This document shows positions 16,378 to 24,969 of a stretch of 64,000 bases of DNA, piece by piece. A program made the position numbers and the translations under genes. The stretch lies in NCBI GenBank assembly GCA_018711625.1, contig DVID01000041.1, positions 46,043 through 110,042 on the forward strand, written 5' to 3'. Each line of letters begins with the position of its first letter. The first letter of the stretch is position 1. The notes below the pieces were generated by a model. It was not told the origin of the DNA. It searched no databases and saw only the letters and a list, made by a program, of their open reading frames with translations. Origin of the DNA: Candidatus Limicola stercorigallinarum. Lineage in GTDB: Bacteria > Actinomycetota > Coriobacteriia > Coriobacteriales > Coriobacteriaceae.

Positions 16378-16410
16378 AAAACCCTCCCCCGGACAATGCG
16401 GAGGAGGGTT
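16378..16410 (-). terminator. Hairpin that would hide the comF ribosome site
   Basis: AACCCTCC (16403-16410 in minus-strand order) pairs with GGAGGGTT (16380-16387) and is followed by TTG. The second arm is also the comF Shine-Dalgarno. It may end ricT transcription, repress comF translation, or both. Confidence 0.5.
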
Positions 16411-16477
16411 GTGGCTTCTTATACCGCACAGCGGCGGGTCTCATACCACCACCGTAGCTGCGCAGGCAGCGTAGCTA

Positions 16478-18163
16478 CTACTCGGATGCCCCATCGTTTT
16501 GGCGCGGTGTGTTCGCGCCACCTTCGCCCGTACGCGGCTTCCGCGACCGACGACGACGCTTGCGCTTGGCAGACGTCGCCTCCGCGCTCTCAGCGGCCTC
16601 CGCGCGCTGTGCCCGTCCCGGACGAGCGTCGCGCTCGGTGCGCGCGCCTTGTCCCTCGCGTGCCACACGCTCGCGATGCTCCGAGCGCGCGCGTCCGCCC
16701 TCGGCATGCGGCTTGCCACCACCATCGCCTGGGCGCCGACGCGTTACCTGGATATCTCCCGATGCAACCTGATCGGCAACCGAGGGCACAGAGGGCTTTT
16801 GCGACGGTGCAGCAATATGCTTGCGACGGCGCGGCTTGCCCGAGGGTGACTCCGTCGAAGCACCCTTGGCGCCTGCCGCGTTGCCGCGCGTAAGTTCCTT
16901 TGCTGCAGCAGCGCGGAACGCGTCCTCCCGCTCCTCGCTACTCAGATGGCGACGCCGACGGCGCGCGGGCTGAGCCGAGTCCTTCTCAGAGCGACGCGAC
17001 GCCGGACGCTCGGGCGCCGCATCCGCAGCGACCGTGCGTTTGCGGCGCTTACGGCCACTCGTAGCCGGCGCTTCCGCTTCTGCAGCAGGGACAGCTCCGG
17101 AGCGCTTGGCACCAGAGGCTTTCTGCACACGCCCTCCCGCTTCGCCCGAGCGCTGCTCCTGGCTCCGTCGCTTACGCGGCGTGGGTCCAGAAACCATCAG
17201 GCGGTCGGCCTGGTCAAGGCCATCGCCCACATCAACACCGTTCTCGCGATCGAGCTCCATAAGTGCAAGCGCGATATCGGGCGACTCGATGCGCTCGAGC
17301 ACCGAACGCGATACGCAGTCGGGACGGCAAGCGCAACCCTGCTCGGAGCTCTTTTTCTTGGCTGCCTCGGAGCATGTCATGTCCGAAAGGCTCACGCGAA
17401 AAACCTTGCCGCTCTCAAGCCGAAGCACCAGCTGCTCGCGCGGGGTGTCGTATTCTTGGATGCGCGCCTTGCCAAGCGGCGTGTCGATAACAGCCTTTTT
17501 CTTAGGCGCGCGTCCTTTGAAGTCTTTATAGGCCTCAAACTCATAGCGCAAGCAGCACATAAGGCGGCCGCATACACCTGAGATTTTGGCGGAGTTGAGC
17601 GGAAGATCCTGCTCCTTGGCCATACGAATCGACACCGGCTCAAACTGGCCGCCAAAGCGCGTGCAGCAGAGCTCCTGCCCGCAGTGGGCAAAACCGCCCA
17701 CCAGACGCGTCTCGTCTCGAACGCCAATCTGGCGCATGTCTACGCGCGTGTGGAGGCAGGAGGAGAGGTCTTTCACCAGCTGGCGGAAATCTACGCGCTC
17801 CTCGGCAGCGAAGTAGAAGATTGCCTTCTCGCCACCAAAGAGGTACTCAACGCCCACCGGCTTCATTTCGAGCTCGTTGGACTTCACCAGGCGGCGAAAA
17901 TCCGCCATGGCGGCCTCGCCCTTACGCGCCAGTTCGTCGGCACGGTCGAGGTCGTGGTCGTCTGCGATACGCACCACCGGCTTGAGCGGCGCCGCCAGCT
18001 CGTCTTCGGTCACCTCAAAGGGATCGGCCGTCACAAGACCAATCTCGGTGCCACGCTCGGTGGAACAGATGGCGTGATCGCCCTCCACAATGTCGAGCCC
18101 CTGCGGGTCAAACCACAGATCGCGCGAGGCGTAGGCAAACTTAACGGGTACAACTATCGGCAT
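16478..18163 (-). CDS. PSP1-domain protein, RicT/YaaT type, with Arg-rich tail
   Basis: The first 270 residues match RicT/YaaT: an N-terminal PSP1 core and the Cys-rich stretches GFAHCGQELCCTRFGG and SGVCGRLMCCLRYEFEAY, which in Bacillus RicT take part in iron-sulfur cluster binding. Residues about 320-561 are a disordered, strongly basic extension (RKRRSQEQRSG, RRSRKPRTGEGG). In Bacillus the Ric complex helps RNase Y mature mRNAs. The Arg-rich tail suggests RNA binding. The gene overlaps the holB end by 10 bp, the same order (tmk-holB-yaaT) as in many Gram-positives. Confidence 0.88.
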   Translation of the reverse strand: MPIVVPVKFAYASRDLWFDPQGLDIVEGDHAICSTERGTEIGLVTADPFEVTEDELAAPLKPVVRIADDHDLDRADELARKGEAAMADFRRLVKSNELEMKPVGVEYLFGGEKAIFYFAAEERVDFRQLVKDLSSCLHTRVDMRQIGVRDETRLVGGFAHCGQELCCTRFGGQFEPVSIRMAKEQDLPLNSAKISGVCGRLMCCLRYEFEAYKDFKGRAPKKKAVIDTPLGKARIQEYDTPREQLVLRLESGKVFRVSLSDMTCSEAAKKKSSEQGCACRPDCVSRSVLERIESPDIALALMELDRENGVDVGDGLDQADRLMVSGPTPRKRRSQEQRSGEAGGRVQKASGAKRSGAVPAAEAEAPATSGRKRRKRTVAADAAPERPASRRSEKDSAQPARRRRRHLSSEEREDAFRAAAAKELTRGNAAGAKGASTESPSGKPRRRKHIAAPSQKPSVPSVADQVASGDIQVTRRRPGDGGGKPHAEGGRARSEHRERVAREGQGARTERDARPGRAQRAEAAESAEATSAKRKRRRRSRKPRTGEGGANTPRQNDGASE

Positions 18164-19293
18164 ACAAACGCCTTCCTGATATCAAAGAGCATGACCTCAA
18201 AGGTCAGCTGGGGTGTTATGTTGCGCATCACGGCATGCTCCGCCGCTGTAACGGCATCGAGCGCCCGCAGGGTACCTGTTAGAGAGGCAACCCGGCTCAG
18301 GCGGTCAACGATGTCTGCCGCATCCTCGTTAACCACATCCGCCTCAGTAAGCTCCTGCGTTGTGAGCACGTCGCGCAAAAGCGAGCGGGCGGCGGCCAAC
18401 ACCTCCATAATACCCGAACGCTCACGCGCGTTAAGCTCGCGCTTGTGGCGGTCTTCAAGCTGCTTCAACGCTCCACGCGAGAGGTAGTCGGCGTTTTGAT
18501 CAAGCACCGCCTGCTGGGTGGATTTAACCTCGGCGAGCGGGGCGCGCACGGCGGCTAGAAGCTCTTTGGCGGCGGCAAGAATATCCGCCTCGTCTGCGCG
18601 GGGCAAGGCATCGAGGGCACGGAGCATCACGCGCCGCGCCTCCTGACGGTCGGCGCTTTTGAGAAACGCCTCGGCACGGGCAGGACTTCCTGCCACGGCC
18701 ACTGCCATGCGGCAGCGCGCCAAGGGCAGCCCCGTGGCACGTTCGACATCGTGCGCCGCCACAACGGGCGAGATGGTACGAAACGGCACGCACTGGCAGC
18801 GCGAAACAATCGTGGGGAGAATGGTGTCTTGCGCGGTACCCAGCAAGATGAAGGTCACACCTGCCGGTGGCTCCTCCAATGTCTTAAGCAGGGCATTTGC
18901 CGAGTTGGCACGTAACTGCTCGGCGCGCTCAATGATATAAACCTTTCGCTGGGCGCGAATGGGAGCAAGTGCCACATCGTCGAGCAGGTCGCGAATTTGC
19001 GCAATAAGGTAACCCGTGGCGCTCTCGGGAGCCAGATGATGCACGTCAGGATGGGTGTGCCGCGCCACGCGCACGCAGGCGTCGCACGCACCACAGCCGC
19101 CGTTCTCGCATAGGAGCGCCTGAGCAAGGGCCCATGCGGCATCAAGCTTGCCCGACCCCGGCGCGCCTACAAAAAGATAGGCATGGCTTGCACGCCCGCT
19201 AGCAACAGCACGGGCAAGAAACTCGCGCACGCGCGGCTGGGTTTCCAGACGCGCAAGCAGCGCACGGGAATGTTCCTGCACAGCGGCCGTCAT
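18154..19293 (-). CDS. holB: DNA polymerase III delta-prime subunit
   Basis: A clamp-loader subunit of 379 residues. The Walker A GAPGSGK is at 43-49, the zinc module CENGGCGACDACVRVARHTH at about 62-81, VYIIERAEQLRANSANALLKTLEEPP is the Walker B/sensor region and SRCQ the SRC motif. Conserved Walker A suggests it retains nucleotide binding, unlike E. coli delta-prime. The start at 19293 follows AAGGAGG. It lies between tmk (separated by a repeat element) and ricT. Confidence 0.93.
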   Translation of the reverse strand: MTAAVQEHSRALLARLETQPRVREFLARAVASGRASHAYLFVGAPGSGKLDAAWALAQALLCENGGCGACDACVRVARHTHPDVHHLAPESATGYLIAQIRDLLDDVALAPIRAQRKVYIIERAEQLRANSANALLKTLEEPPAGVTFILLGTAQDTILPTIVSRCQCVPFRTISPVVAAHDVERATGLPLARCRMAVAVAGSPARAEAFLKSADRQEARRVMLRALDALPRADEADILAAAKELLAAVRAPLAEVKSTQQAVLDQNADYLSRGALKQLEDRHKRELNARERSGIMEVLAAARSLLRDVLTTQELTEADVVNEDAADIVDRLSRVASLTGTLRALDAVTAAEHAVMRNITPQLTFEVMLFDIRKAFVCR

Positions 19294-19387
19294 GGCCCTC
19301 CTTCAATCGATGTGGCATGTGCCGTCTATCATACCCCGCAGCACCGGCGCGCCCCAATCGGCCACCGCTGTAATTTCTGAGGTCGAT

Positions 19388-19560
19388 GGTCAAAAAGGTC
19401 GCCGAGTGTGTACTTTAGCCACCCGCCAGAGGTCCCTTGGAGCGCCGGCGGGCACACTCGGGACCCTGATGAGTCGCATTTGGCCCCTTCAAGGCAGAAT
19501 CGAGCGCCGCCCGGAGCGCCGGGGCTCCGCTGGAGTACACATTCGGCGACCTTTTTGACC
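19388..19560. repeat. 173-bp element with 27-bp terminal inverted repeats
   Basis: GGTCAAAAAGGTCGCCGA and nine more bases at 19388-19414 recur inverted at 19534-19560 with one mismatch. The interior holds GC-rich sub-repeats (GGAGCGCCGG-type). It fills the tmk-holB gap (19294-19670), where no convincing gene exists. It may be a MITE-like or regulatory repeat. Confidence 0.7.
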
Positions 19561-19670
19561 ACAGCCGCGAAAAATCACGGCCTGCCGCTCCCCGGCGGCT
19601 TCTTACACTATATTTCGAAGCATTACCGCGGGCCATACGGCGGAGGGCGTGCGTTGGAGACACCAGAGAA

Positions 19671-20420
19671 TCAGCGTCTCCCAAGCTCATCCAAAGCAGC
19701 ACGTGCGGCGGCGGCAGGCACCTCAATGCCTGCGCGACACACCTCAGCCAGGGCACAGGCAAACACCGTGACTATGCTGGGTGAAGCATCAACAAGGTGC
19801 ACGCGGCCAGGTTCCTCGCGCGCAATGGCGCGAAACCCCTCCGCCACGCGGCGCTGGAAGGCAAGACCCTTGGCCTCCATGCGATCGGCCTGGCGCTCCG
19901 TCGTACGGCGCGCGGCCTCCTTGGGATCAATATCAAACACAAGCGTGAGATTTGGACGCGTCTCGCCCGTAGCAAGCGCATTGGCCATGTCGGCGGCCTC
20001 GCGTGCCACGCCCCCCGCAAACGACTGGTAAGCCGTCGTGGAATCATAGAACCGGTCACACACTACGATGGTTCCCTCCGCAAGTGCGGGACGCACCACC
20101 TCGTGCACCAGCTGGGCGCGCGCCGCTTCGTACAACAGGAGCTCGCAGGTGGCGCTCATGGCGGTGTTTGCCGGGTCGAGCAGAAGCGCACGGATTTTCT
20201 CCGATATGGCCACGCCGCCGGGTTCGCGCAGCAAAAGCACGTTATACCCCGCATGGCGCAAGGCAGCTTCGAGCAGGCGCGCCTGCGTGGACTTGCCGCA
20301 GCCGTCGATACCTTCGAGCGTGATAAACAAAGACTGCGAACGCGCAGCTCCAAAGCGGGACGCCTCACCCGCGACGCCCTCGCCGCCGCGAAGCTCCCCA
20401 TCCTCCATTTGGCGCACCAT
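19671..20420 (-). CDS. tmk: Thymidylate kinase
   Basis: Phosphorylates dTMP to dTDP. The P-loop GIDGCGKST is at 37-45, the LREPGG motif follows, and the DRFYDSTTAYQ and RADRM-like lid (ERQADRMEAKG) are present. The N-terminus carries about 29 extra residues (MVRQMEDGELRGGEGV) before the core; a start nearer the core is possible, but GGAGGG precedes the ATG at 20420. It is upstream of holB on the same strand. Confidence 0.95.
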   Translation of the reverse strand: MVRQMEDGELRGGEGVAGEASRFGAARSQSLFITLEGIDGCGKSTQARLLEAALRHAGYNVLLLREPGGVAISEKIRALLLDPANTAMSATCELLLYEAARAQLVHEVVRPALAEGTIVVCDRFYDSTTAYQSFAGGVAREAADMANALATGETRPNLTLVFDIDPKEAARRTTERQADRMEAKGLAFQRRVAEGFRAIAREEPGRVHLVDASPSIVTVFACALAEVCRAGIEVPAAAARAALDELGRR

Positions 20421-20498
20421 ATGCCCTCCCTACTCGATGTGATCCCGACCATCATACCCGTTCAGTGCGGGCACCACCCTGTAGTGTGCGCCCAGCTA

Positions 20499-20614
20499 CC
20501 CCGTTGTGTGCACCGCGCCTGCCGCTGCGGCCCGCGCTGTCCATTTTCTCCCCCTTTTGGGCCGAGTTCCGGACAATGCGGGCCGCAACTCCAGCGGGGG
20601 TGCACGCAACGGGG
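20499..20614. repeat. Repeat family copy A, 116 bp, left flank of the AbiEi-like gene
   Basis: The outer arms CCCCGTTGTGTGCACC / GGTGCACGCAACGGGG and inner arms GCGGCCCGCGCTGTCC / GGACAATGCGGGCCGC form a nested hairpin. The same sequence, inverted and almost identical, lies at 21948-22061. Confidence 0.85.
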
Positions 20615-20653
20615 CCGGCGGCCCGCGGCATGCGGCAAGGCCGGCCGGCTCCG

Positions 20654-21634
20654 CTACCGCTCAAGAGGGACACCGGCTCGCGCCAGCAGACGAAACAGGT
20701 AGTCCTCGTTGGTCGCCTGGGAGAACGAGGCGCGCAGGACCGTGGCACCGGTCAGGTTGATATGAGATTCGCGCAGACGCTCCTCCGAGAAACGCCGCGC
20801 GACCTCTCGAACGCCCCGCTCGCTCTCAAACGCTGCGCCGGCATAGTATTTCTTCAGGCCGTCGAGCTCCAAGATGACCGCCCCTCCATCTGGAAGCCGC
20901 CAGTAGAAATCGACCTTTCGCGGGGCGCCAGGACGCATGGGGTCGTCGACCTCCACCTGAAGCTCGGGGACATCAAACCCCAACTCTATGATGACCGCCC
21001 GCACAATGGACTCCCCACCGTTCTCGCTCCGCCCGTCGGCATACCGCGCGACCATGCGCGCAGCCGCAACGCCGTGCCTTCTGCTGCCGTGCTGCTCGAA
21101 GTAGGCTCTAACCTGCTCAAGCGTGATGAGCCCCCAGTGAAGCGCCGCGTCGCACGTTACCAGACCTTGTCGAAAGCCTCCATGGCAGGCGCAGTCGAGC
21201 AGCGTCCGCCCCAAAGACGTCACCCTGACGCCCCGCACGGTACAGGGCTCGTCACCCGTGACGGTTCTACAACGAAGATGTCCCCGCATACGGCGCTTGT
21301 GGGCGTTTGGGCCGACTGCCACGCTGAGCGGTAGCAGGAGTGCGTTGGGGACATCGAGGCCCCACGCCAACGCGGCGGAGAACGAACAGAACGTCCAATC
21401 GGGATGGAGGTGCGCCACAGTGCGCAGGGCATGTACGGCAAGCTCGCGTGCCGATAGGCTCCGCACGTAGTCCTGGAACGCGTACATGCCGTAGTGCGGC
21501 GACACGATCTCTCCCCGGCCCACGCGCCTTTCAAGGGCCTTTCGCTCGTTGGGCGACGCCGGCACGGCGAATCGGCCCCGTTGTTGCGCCGCCAGCAACT
21601 TGCCCCGCAGTTTTTGCGATGTGGCTCGTCCCAT
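20654..21634 (-). CDS. AbiEi-like protein with C-terminal nuclease-like domain
   Basis: A 326-residue protein. The N-terminal third looks like the AbiEi antitoxin winged helix (RRVGRGEIVSPHYGMYAF), followed by a middle domain (VRGVRVTSLGRTLLDCACHGG, shared with AbiEi/DUF559-type proteins) and a C-terminal part with RKVDFYWRLPDGGAVILELD, a D...E-x-D pattern of the DUF559/PD-(D/E)XK fold. No AbiEii toxin is next to it. It is bracketed by near-identical inverted repeats. Function unknown; regulator or defence role inferred. The start at 21634 follows GAGGGGA. Confidence 0.7.
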   Translation of the reverse strand: MGRATSQKLRGKLLAAQQRGRFAVPASPNERKALERRVGRGEIVSPHYGMYAFQDYVRSLSARELAVHALRTVAHLHPDWTFCSFSAALAWGLDVPNALLLPLSVAVGPNAHKRRMRGHLRCRTVTGDEPCTVRGVRVTSLGRTLLDCACHGGFRQGLVTCDAALHWGLITLEQVRAYFEQHGSRRHGVAAARMVARYADGRSENGGESIVRAVIIELGFDVPELQVEVDDPMRPGAPRKVDFYWRLPDGGAVILELDGLKKYYAGAAFESERGVREVARRFSEERLRESHINLTGATVLRASFSQATNEDYLFRLLARAGVPLER

Positions 21635-21947
21635 GCCATTCCCCTCTCAGTCCGCAGACAGACAGCCGCATCGTAAGGGGGCATGTTGCACGAATTGAAC
21701 GCTTTTTGTGTCCGGTTTCTTCCCAAGACCTTTCGGCGTCGAGCGGTACTCCACGCGGGAGCAAAGAACACGCTGTTCAATCAGCGCATAACGCCATACG
21801 GGAAGCCTGTTGAAGCGCGAGAGACGCCGCGAAACCGCGCACATGGTCCGGAGGATCATTCGACGAACGGCCGCCCGAAGGGCCCGAACGGCCGCACATC
21901 AATGCAGAAGCGCGCTGTGGACCCTGTCGCATACCGCAAGCCGCCGG

Positions 21948-22061
21948 CCCGTTGCGTGCACCCCCGCTGGAGTTGCGGCCCGCATTGTCCGGAACTCGGC
22001 CCAAAAGGGGGAGAAAATGGACAGCGCGGGCCGCAGCGGAGTGCGCGGTGCACGCAACGGG
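21948..22061. repeat. Repeat family copy B, inverted relative to copy A
   Basis: This is the reverse complement of 20499-20614 with a few differences at the ends. The remaining gap (21635-21947) between it and the AbiEi-like gene holds no gene I can support. Confidence 0.85.
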
Positions 22062-22102
22062 CCGGCGGGCGCACGCAACGTGGCCGGCGGGTGCACACTA
22101 CG
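22050..22102. repeat. Tandem GCACGCAACG-type units at the repeat edge
   Basis: Units starting at 22050, 22071 and 22093 (GCACGCAACGGGCCGGCGGG, and variants) repeat every 21-22 bp directly before the end of topA. Confidence 0.6.
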
Positions 22103-22116
22103 ACGACGAGGCGCCT

Positions 22117-24699
22117 TTAGCTTGAAGAGGAACCCTTTGCCGAGGTCCTCGTCGCCGCCTTCTTCGCAGAGGGCTTCTTGGCCGTTGCCTTCTTAGCCGT
22201 CGAGACCTTGGAGCGCTTGGCGCCACGCCCGCTTGCAGGCTTTTTCTCCTTGCTAGGGCAGTCCATGTTCACGCAAATACGCCACGGACCACGAGCGGTT
22301 TCCACCACCACGATGGGCGCTCCGCAGTGCTCGCACACCTCGCCGGTAGCCTCAAGCTTGCCGCGCGCCGGCAAGGGGTAGCTCACGCCGCACTCGTCGT
22401 AATTGGTGCAGCGAATAAAGCGCTTGCCGCTCTTCTCGCTCTTGTGAGCAACCAAATCGCCATGACGGCCCGCCTCGGCACACACGCGGCACTCGCCCAC
22501 CTTGAGGTCGGGCTCATAGTTTGTGGGGCACTTGGGGTTCACGCACATCTCGTATGCCTTCTGGCGGAACGGCTGGCACTTGATACGCGGAGCACCGCAC
22601 TCAGGGCACACCGCGGCCTCGCCCTCCAGCGGCGACACCTTAACGCCTGAAGGCACGGGGTAGGTCACGTCGCACTCCGGCCAGCCCATGCAGCCGATAA
22701 AGCTGCCGCGGGTCTTGGCCGAGGTCTTCATCACGAGGTCCTTGCCACACTTGGGGCAGGCACCTACGCGCGCATCGGCCGTTACGGCGTCAGAGATGGC
22801 CTCGCCCAGATCGTCCTTGTGCTCAATAAGGGCATCGAGCATGCCCGCCAGCAACGCTCGCGAGTGGTAGACCACCTGATCCTGGGTGTCGGCGCCCTCG
22901 GCCACACGCGTCATATCCTCTTCAAGCTCGCTTGTCATGTCCGGCGTGGTGATGCGCGGCGCAAACTCATGTAGCGCGTCGATGATCGCCATGCCGAGCT
23001 GACTCGGCTCGATGGGGCCGCTCGGCGTACCCTTGAAGTAACGCACCGCATACAAGCGCTCGATGATGCTCGCGCGCGTGGACTTGGTGCCCAGACCGCG
23101 CTTCTCCATCTCCTGAACGAGTTTGCCCTGGCTGTAGCGCGCAGGAGGCTCCGTCTGCTTGGCCTCAAGCTGCATGGCGCGCACATCCACCGTGTCGCCA
23201 CGCTCGAGTGCCGGCAGCTGCTCGTCCTTCTTGAGACCAAAGGGGTAAATAGCGCGAAAGCCGGGCACCTTGAGCACATCGCCCGAAGCCACAAACGGCT
23301 CGCCCGCCACATCGACCTCGATCTTGGTGCCCTCAATGACGGCTGCATCGGAGAGCGTTGCCAAGAAGCGGCGGGCAATGAGGTTGTAGAGCTTCCACTG
23401 CGCCGGCTCGAGCCGAGAGGGATCAGCTGCCGCGGTGGGATAGATAGGCGGATGGTCGGTGGTCTCGGTCTTGCCCCGTGTGGCGGTGAGCTTCTCGCGC
23501 GAAAGCAGCTCGCGGCAGGTAGGCGCGTACTGCGGCACCGACGCGATGGCCTTCACGGTGGCGCGGAGGTCAAGCGAACGCGGATAGACCGTGTTGTCGA
23601 CGCGCGGGTAGGAGATGAGACCGTCCATGTAGAGCGACTCGGCGATGCGCATCGTGCGCGCAGGGCTGATGCCCTCGGCCGCGGCAGCTGCCTGGAGCGA
23701 CGTGGTGTTGAACGGTGTAGGCGGGCGCTGTGTGCGGCTCTTCTTCACTACCTCGGTGACCGTGCCGGTTGTGGCACCTTCCACATGCGCAAAGGCGGTC
23801 GTGGCAGCCTGTTCATCGGTGAAGCGGCCCTGAGCGTGCGCGATCTTGAATGCTTGGTCATCATCGACGTCGGCAGGACGGGCCTCGCCGGAGATGACCC
23901 AGTAGTCCTCGGGCTTGAAAGCTAAGCGCTCGCGCTCGCGCTCCACCACAAGGGCAAGCGTGGGCGTCTGCACGCGACCGGCGGAGCGCACGTTGCCAAA
24001 GCCGCCAAACTTGGCCATGGTGAGGTAACGCGTGAGCGCCGCACCCCAGATGAGGTCGATATACTGGCGGCTCTCGCCGGCGTCGGCCAGGTTCTGGTCG
24101 AGCTCCACAAGATTCGAGAAAGCGTGGTCGATCTCTGCCTTGGTGAAGGCGGAGTAGCGGGCGCGCGAAACGGGCACGTCGGGTGCCACGTCGCGCACCA
24201 TGGCAAGGGCATCCGAGCCAATAAGCTCTCCCTCGCGGTCGAAGTCGGTGCCAATCACCACCGAGTCAGCCTTCTTAGCAAGGTTCTTGAGCGCGCGGAT
24301 AATCTCCTTCTCGGCCGGCAGCTTCTCGATAGGCGCCCATACAAGGTAGGGCAAGCTCGGGACCTTCCAGCCCTTGATGTCGATGCCATCCTTGAGAAAC
24401 GGCTTGCGCTTGCTCTCGTAGGGCGGACGCGCAAGCCCGTCCGGCACGTCGGCCGGCAGCATCTCGCCCTCTTGGGAGACGGCGTACCAGCCAAGCTTCT
24501 TATCAAACTTGAGCTCGGTGGGAAAATCGGGCGCCAGGATATGGCCACGCAAACCGATAGTAACCCACTCCTCGCCATCCACCTCAAAGCGGTAGACGGG
24601 CGTGTTATAGACCTTGTCGGCCTTGGGCTTGCCTACGGAGCACAGCAGGCGCGCAATCTGCTGGGCAGCGTCGTTTTTCTCGGTGATAACGAGCTTCAC
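22117..24699 (-). CDS. topA: Type IA DNA topoisomerase I with zinc fingers and Lys-rich tail
   Basis: Relaxes negative supercoils. The TOPRIM acidic motif TDFDREGE (about 151-158) is preceded by the N-terminal MKLVITEKNDAA. The nucleophile Tyr364 is in ISYPRVDN, and KGxxxTRASIIERL-type DNA-binding helices follow. Several C4 zinc modules (CPKCGKDLV, CPECGAPRI, CRVCAEAG, CEHCGAPIV) lie between about 645 and 820, and a Lys/Ala-rich tail ends the protein. The N-terminal MKLVITEKN and TDFDREG with ISYPRVDN look closer to the archaeal-type subfamily than to E. coli TopA. At 860 residues it is normal length. Confidence 0.93.
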   Translation of the reverse strand: MKLVITEKNDAAQQIARLLCSVGKPKADKVYNTPVYRFEVDGEEWVTIGLRGHILAPDFPTELKFDKKLGWYAVSQEGEMLPADVPDGLARPPYESKRKPFLKDGIDIKGWKVPSLPYLVWAPIEKLPAEKEIIRALKNLAKKADSVVIGTDFDREGELIGSDALAMVRDVAPDVPVSRARYSAFTKAEIDHAFSNLVELDQNLADAGESRQYIDLIWGAALTRYLTMAKFGGFGNVRSAGRVQTPTLALVVERERERLAFKPEDYWVISGEARPADVDDDQAFKIAHAQGRFTDEQAATTAFAHVEGATTGTVTEVVKKSRTQRPPTPFNTTSLQAAAAAEGISPARTMRIAESLYMDGLISYPRVDNTVYPRSLDLRATVKAIASVPQYAPTCRELLSREKLTATRGKTETTDHPPIYPTAAADPSRLEPAQWKLYNLIARRFLATLSDAAVIEGTKIEVDVAGEPFVASGDVLKVPGFRAIYPFGLKKDEQLPALERGDTVDVRAMQLEAKQTEPPARYSQGKLVQEMEKRGLGTKSTRASIIERLYAVRYFKGTPSGPIEPSQLGMAIIDALHEFAPRITTPDMTSELEEDMTRVAEGADTQDQVVYHSRALLAGMLDALIEHKDDLGEAISDAVTADARVGACPKCGKDLVMKTSAKTRGSFIGCMGWPECDVTYPVPSGVKVSPLEGEAAVCPECGAPRIKCQPFRQKAYEMCVNPKCPTNYEPDLKVGECRVCAEAGRHGDLVAHKSEKSGKRFIRCTNYDECGVSYPLPARGKLEATGEVCEHCGAPIVVVETARGPWRICVNMDCPSKEKKPASGRGAKRSKVSTAKKATAKKPSAKKAATRTSAKGSSSS

Positions 24700-24871
24700 G
24701 GGAGGCTCCTCACATATATATGTGTGTATCGCAGCACATGGCCGCGGGTGTCATTCGTGTACGCAACGTACCACAAGTGAGCCCCCAGCGCGAATTATTC
24801 ATGTGTCGACGCAGGCCCTCAGGCGAACCGGTGGCGCTGCTTTTCCCGTGGCAGATAGCGCGGCCTATGGA

Positions 24872-24937
24872 GTTGTGGCCCGTATTTGCCATCCAGCGGG
24901 CGATTTCGCCGTCAGAATGGCAAATACGGGCCACAAC
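24872..24937. repeat. Perfect 21-bp inverted repeat
   Basis: GTTGTGGCCCGTATTTGCCA plus one base at 24872-24892 is exactly inverted at 24917-24937 with a 24-nt spacer that has its own small GGCGA/TCGCC hairpin. It lies in the 270-bp topA-hypB gap. The arm GTTGTGGCCCGTAT resembles the inner arms of the repeats at 20499 and 46386. Confidence 0.8.
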
Positions 24938-24969
24938 GCGACGCGTGTGCGGAATTGGCAGCCGAACGC

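Noticed and set aside
19329..19562. 77-codon minus-strand ORF inside the 173-bp repeat
   Set aside because: It is read from the repeat itself and begins inside the inverted repeat arm; no support as a gene.
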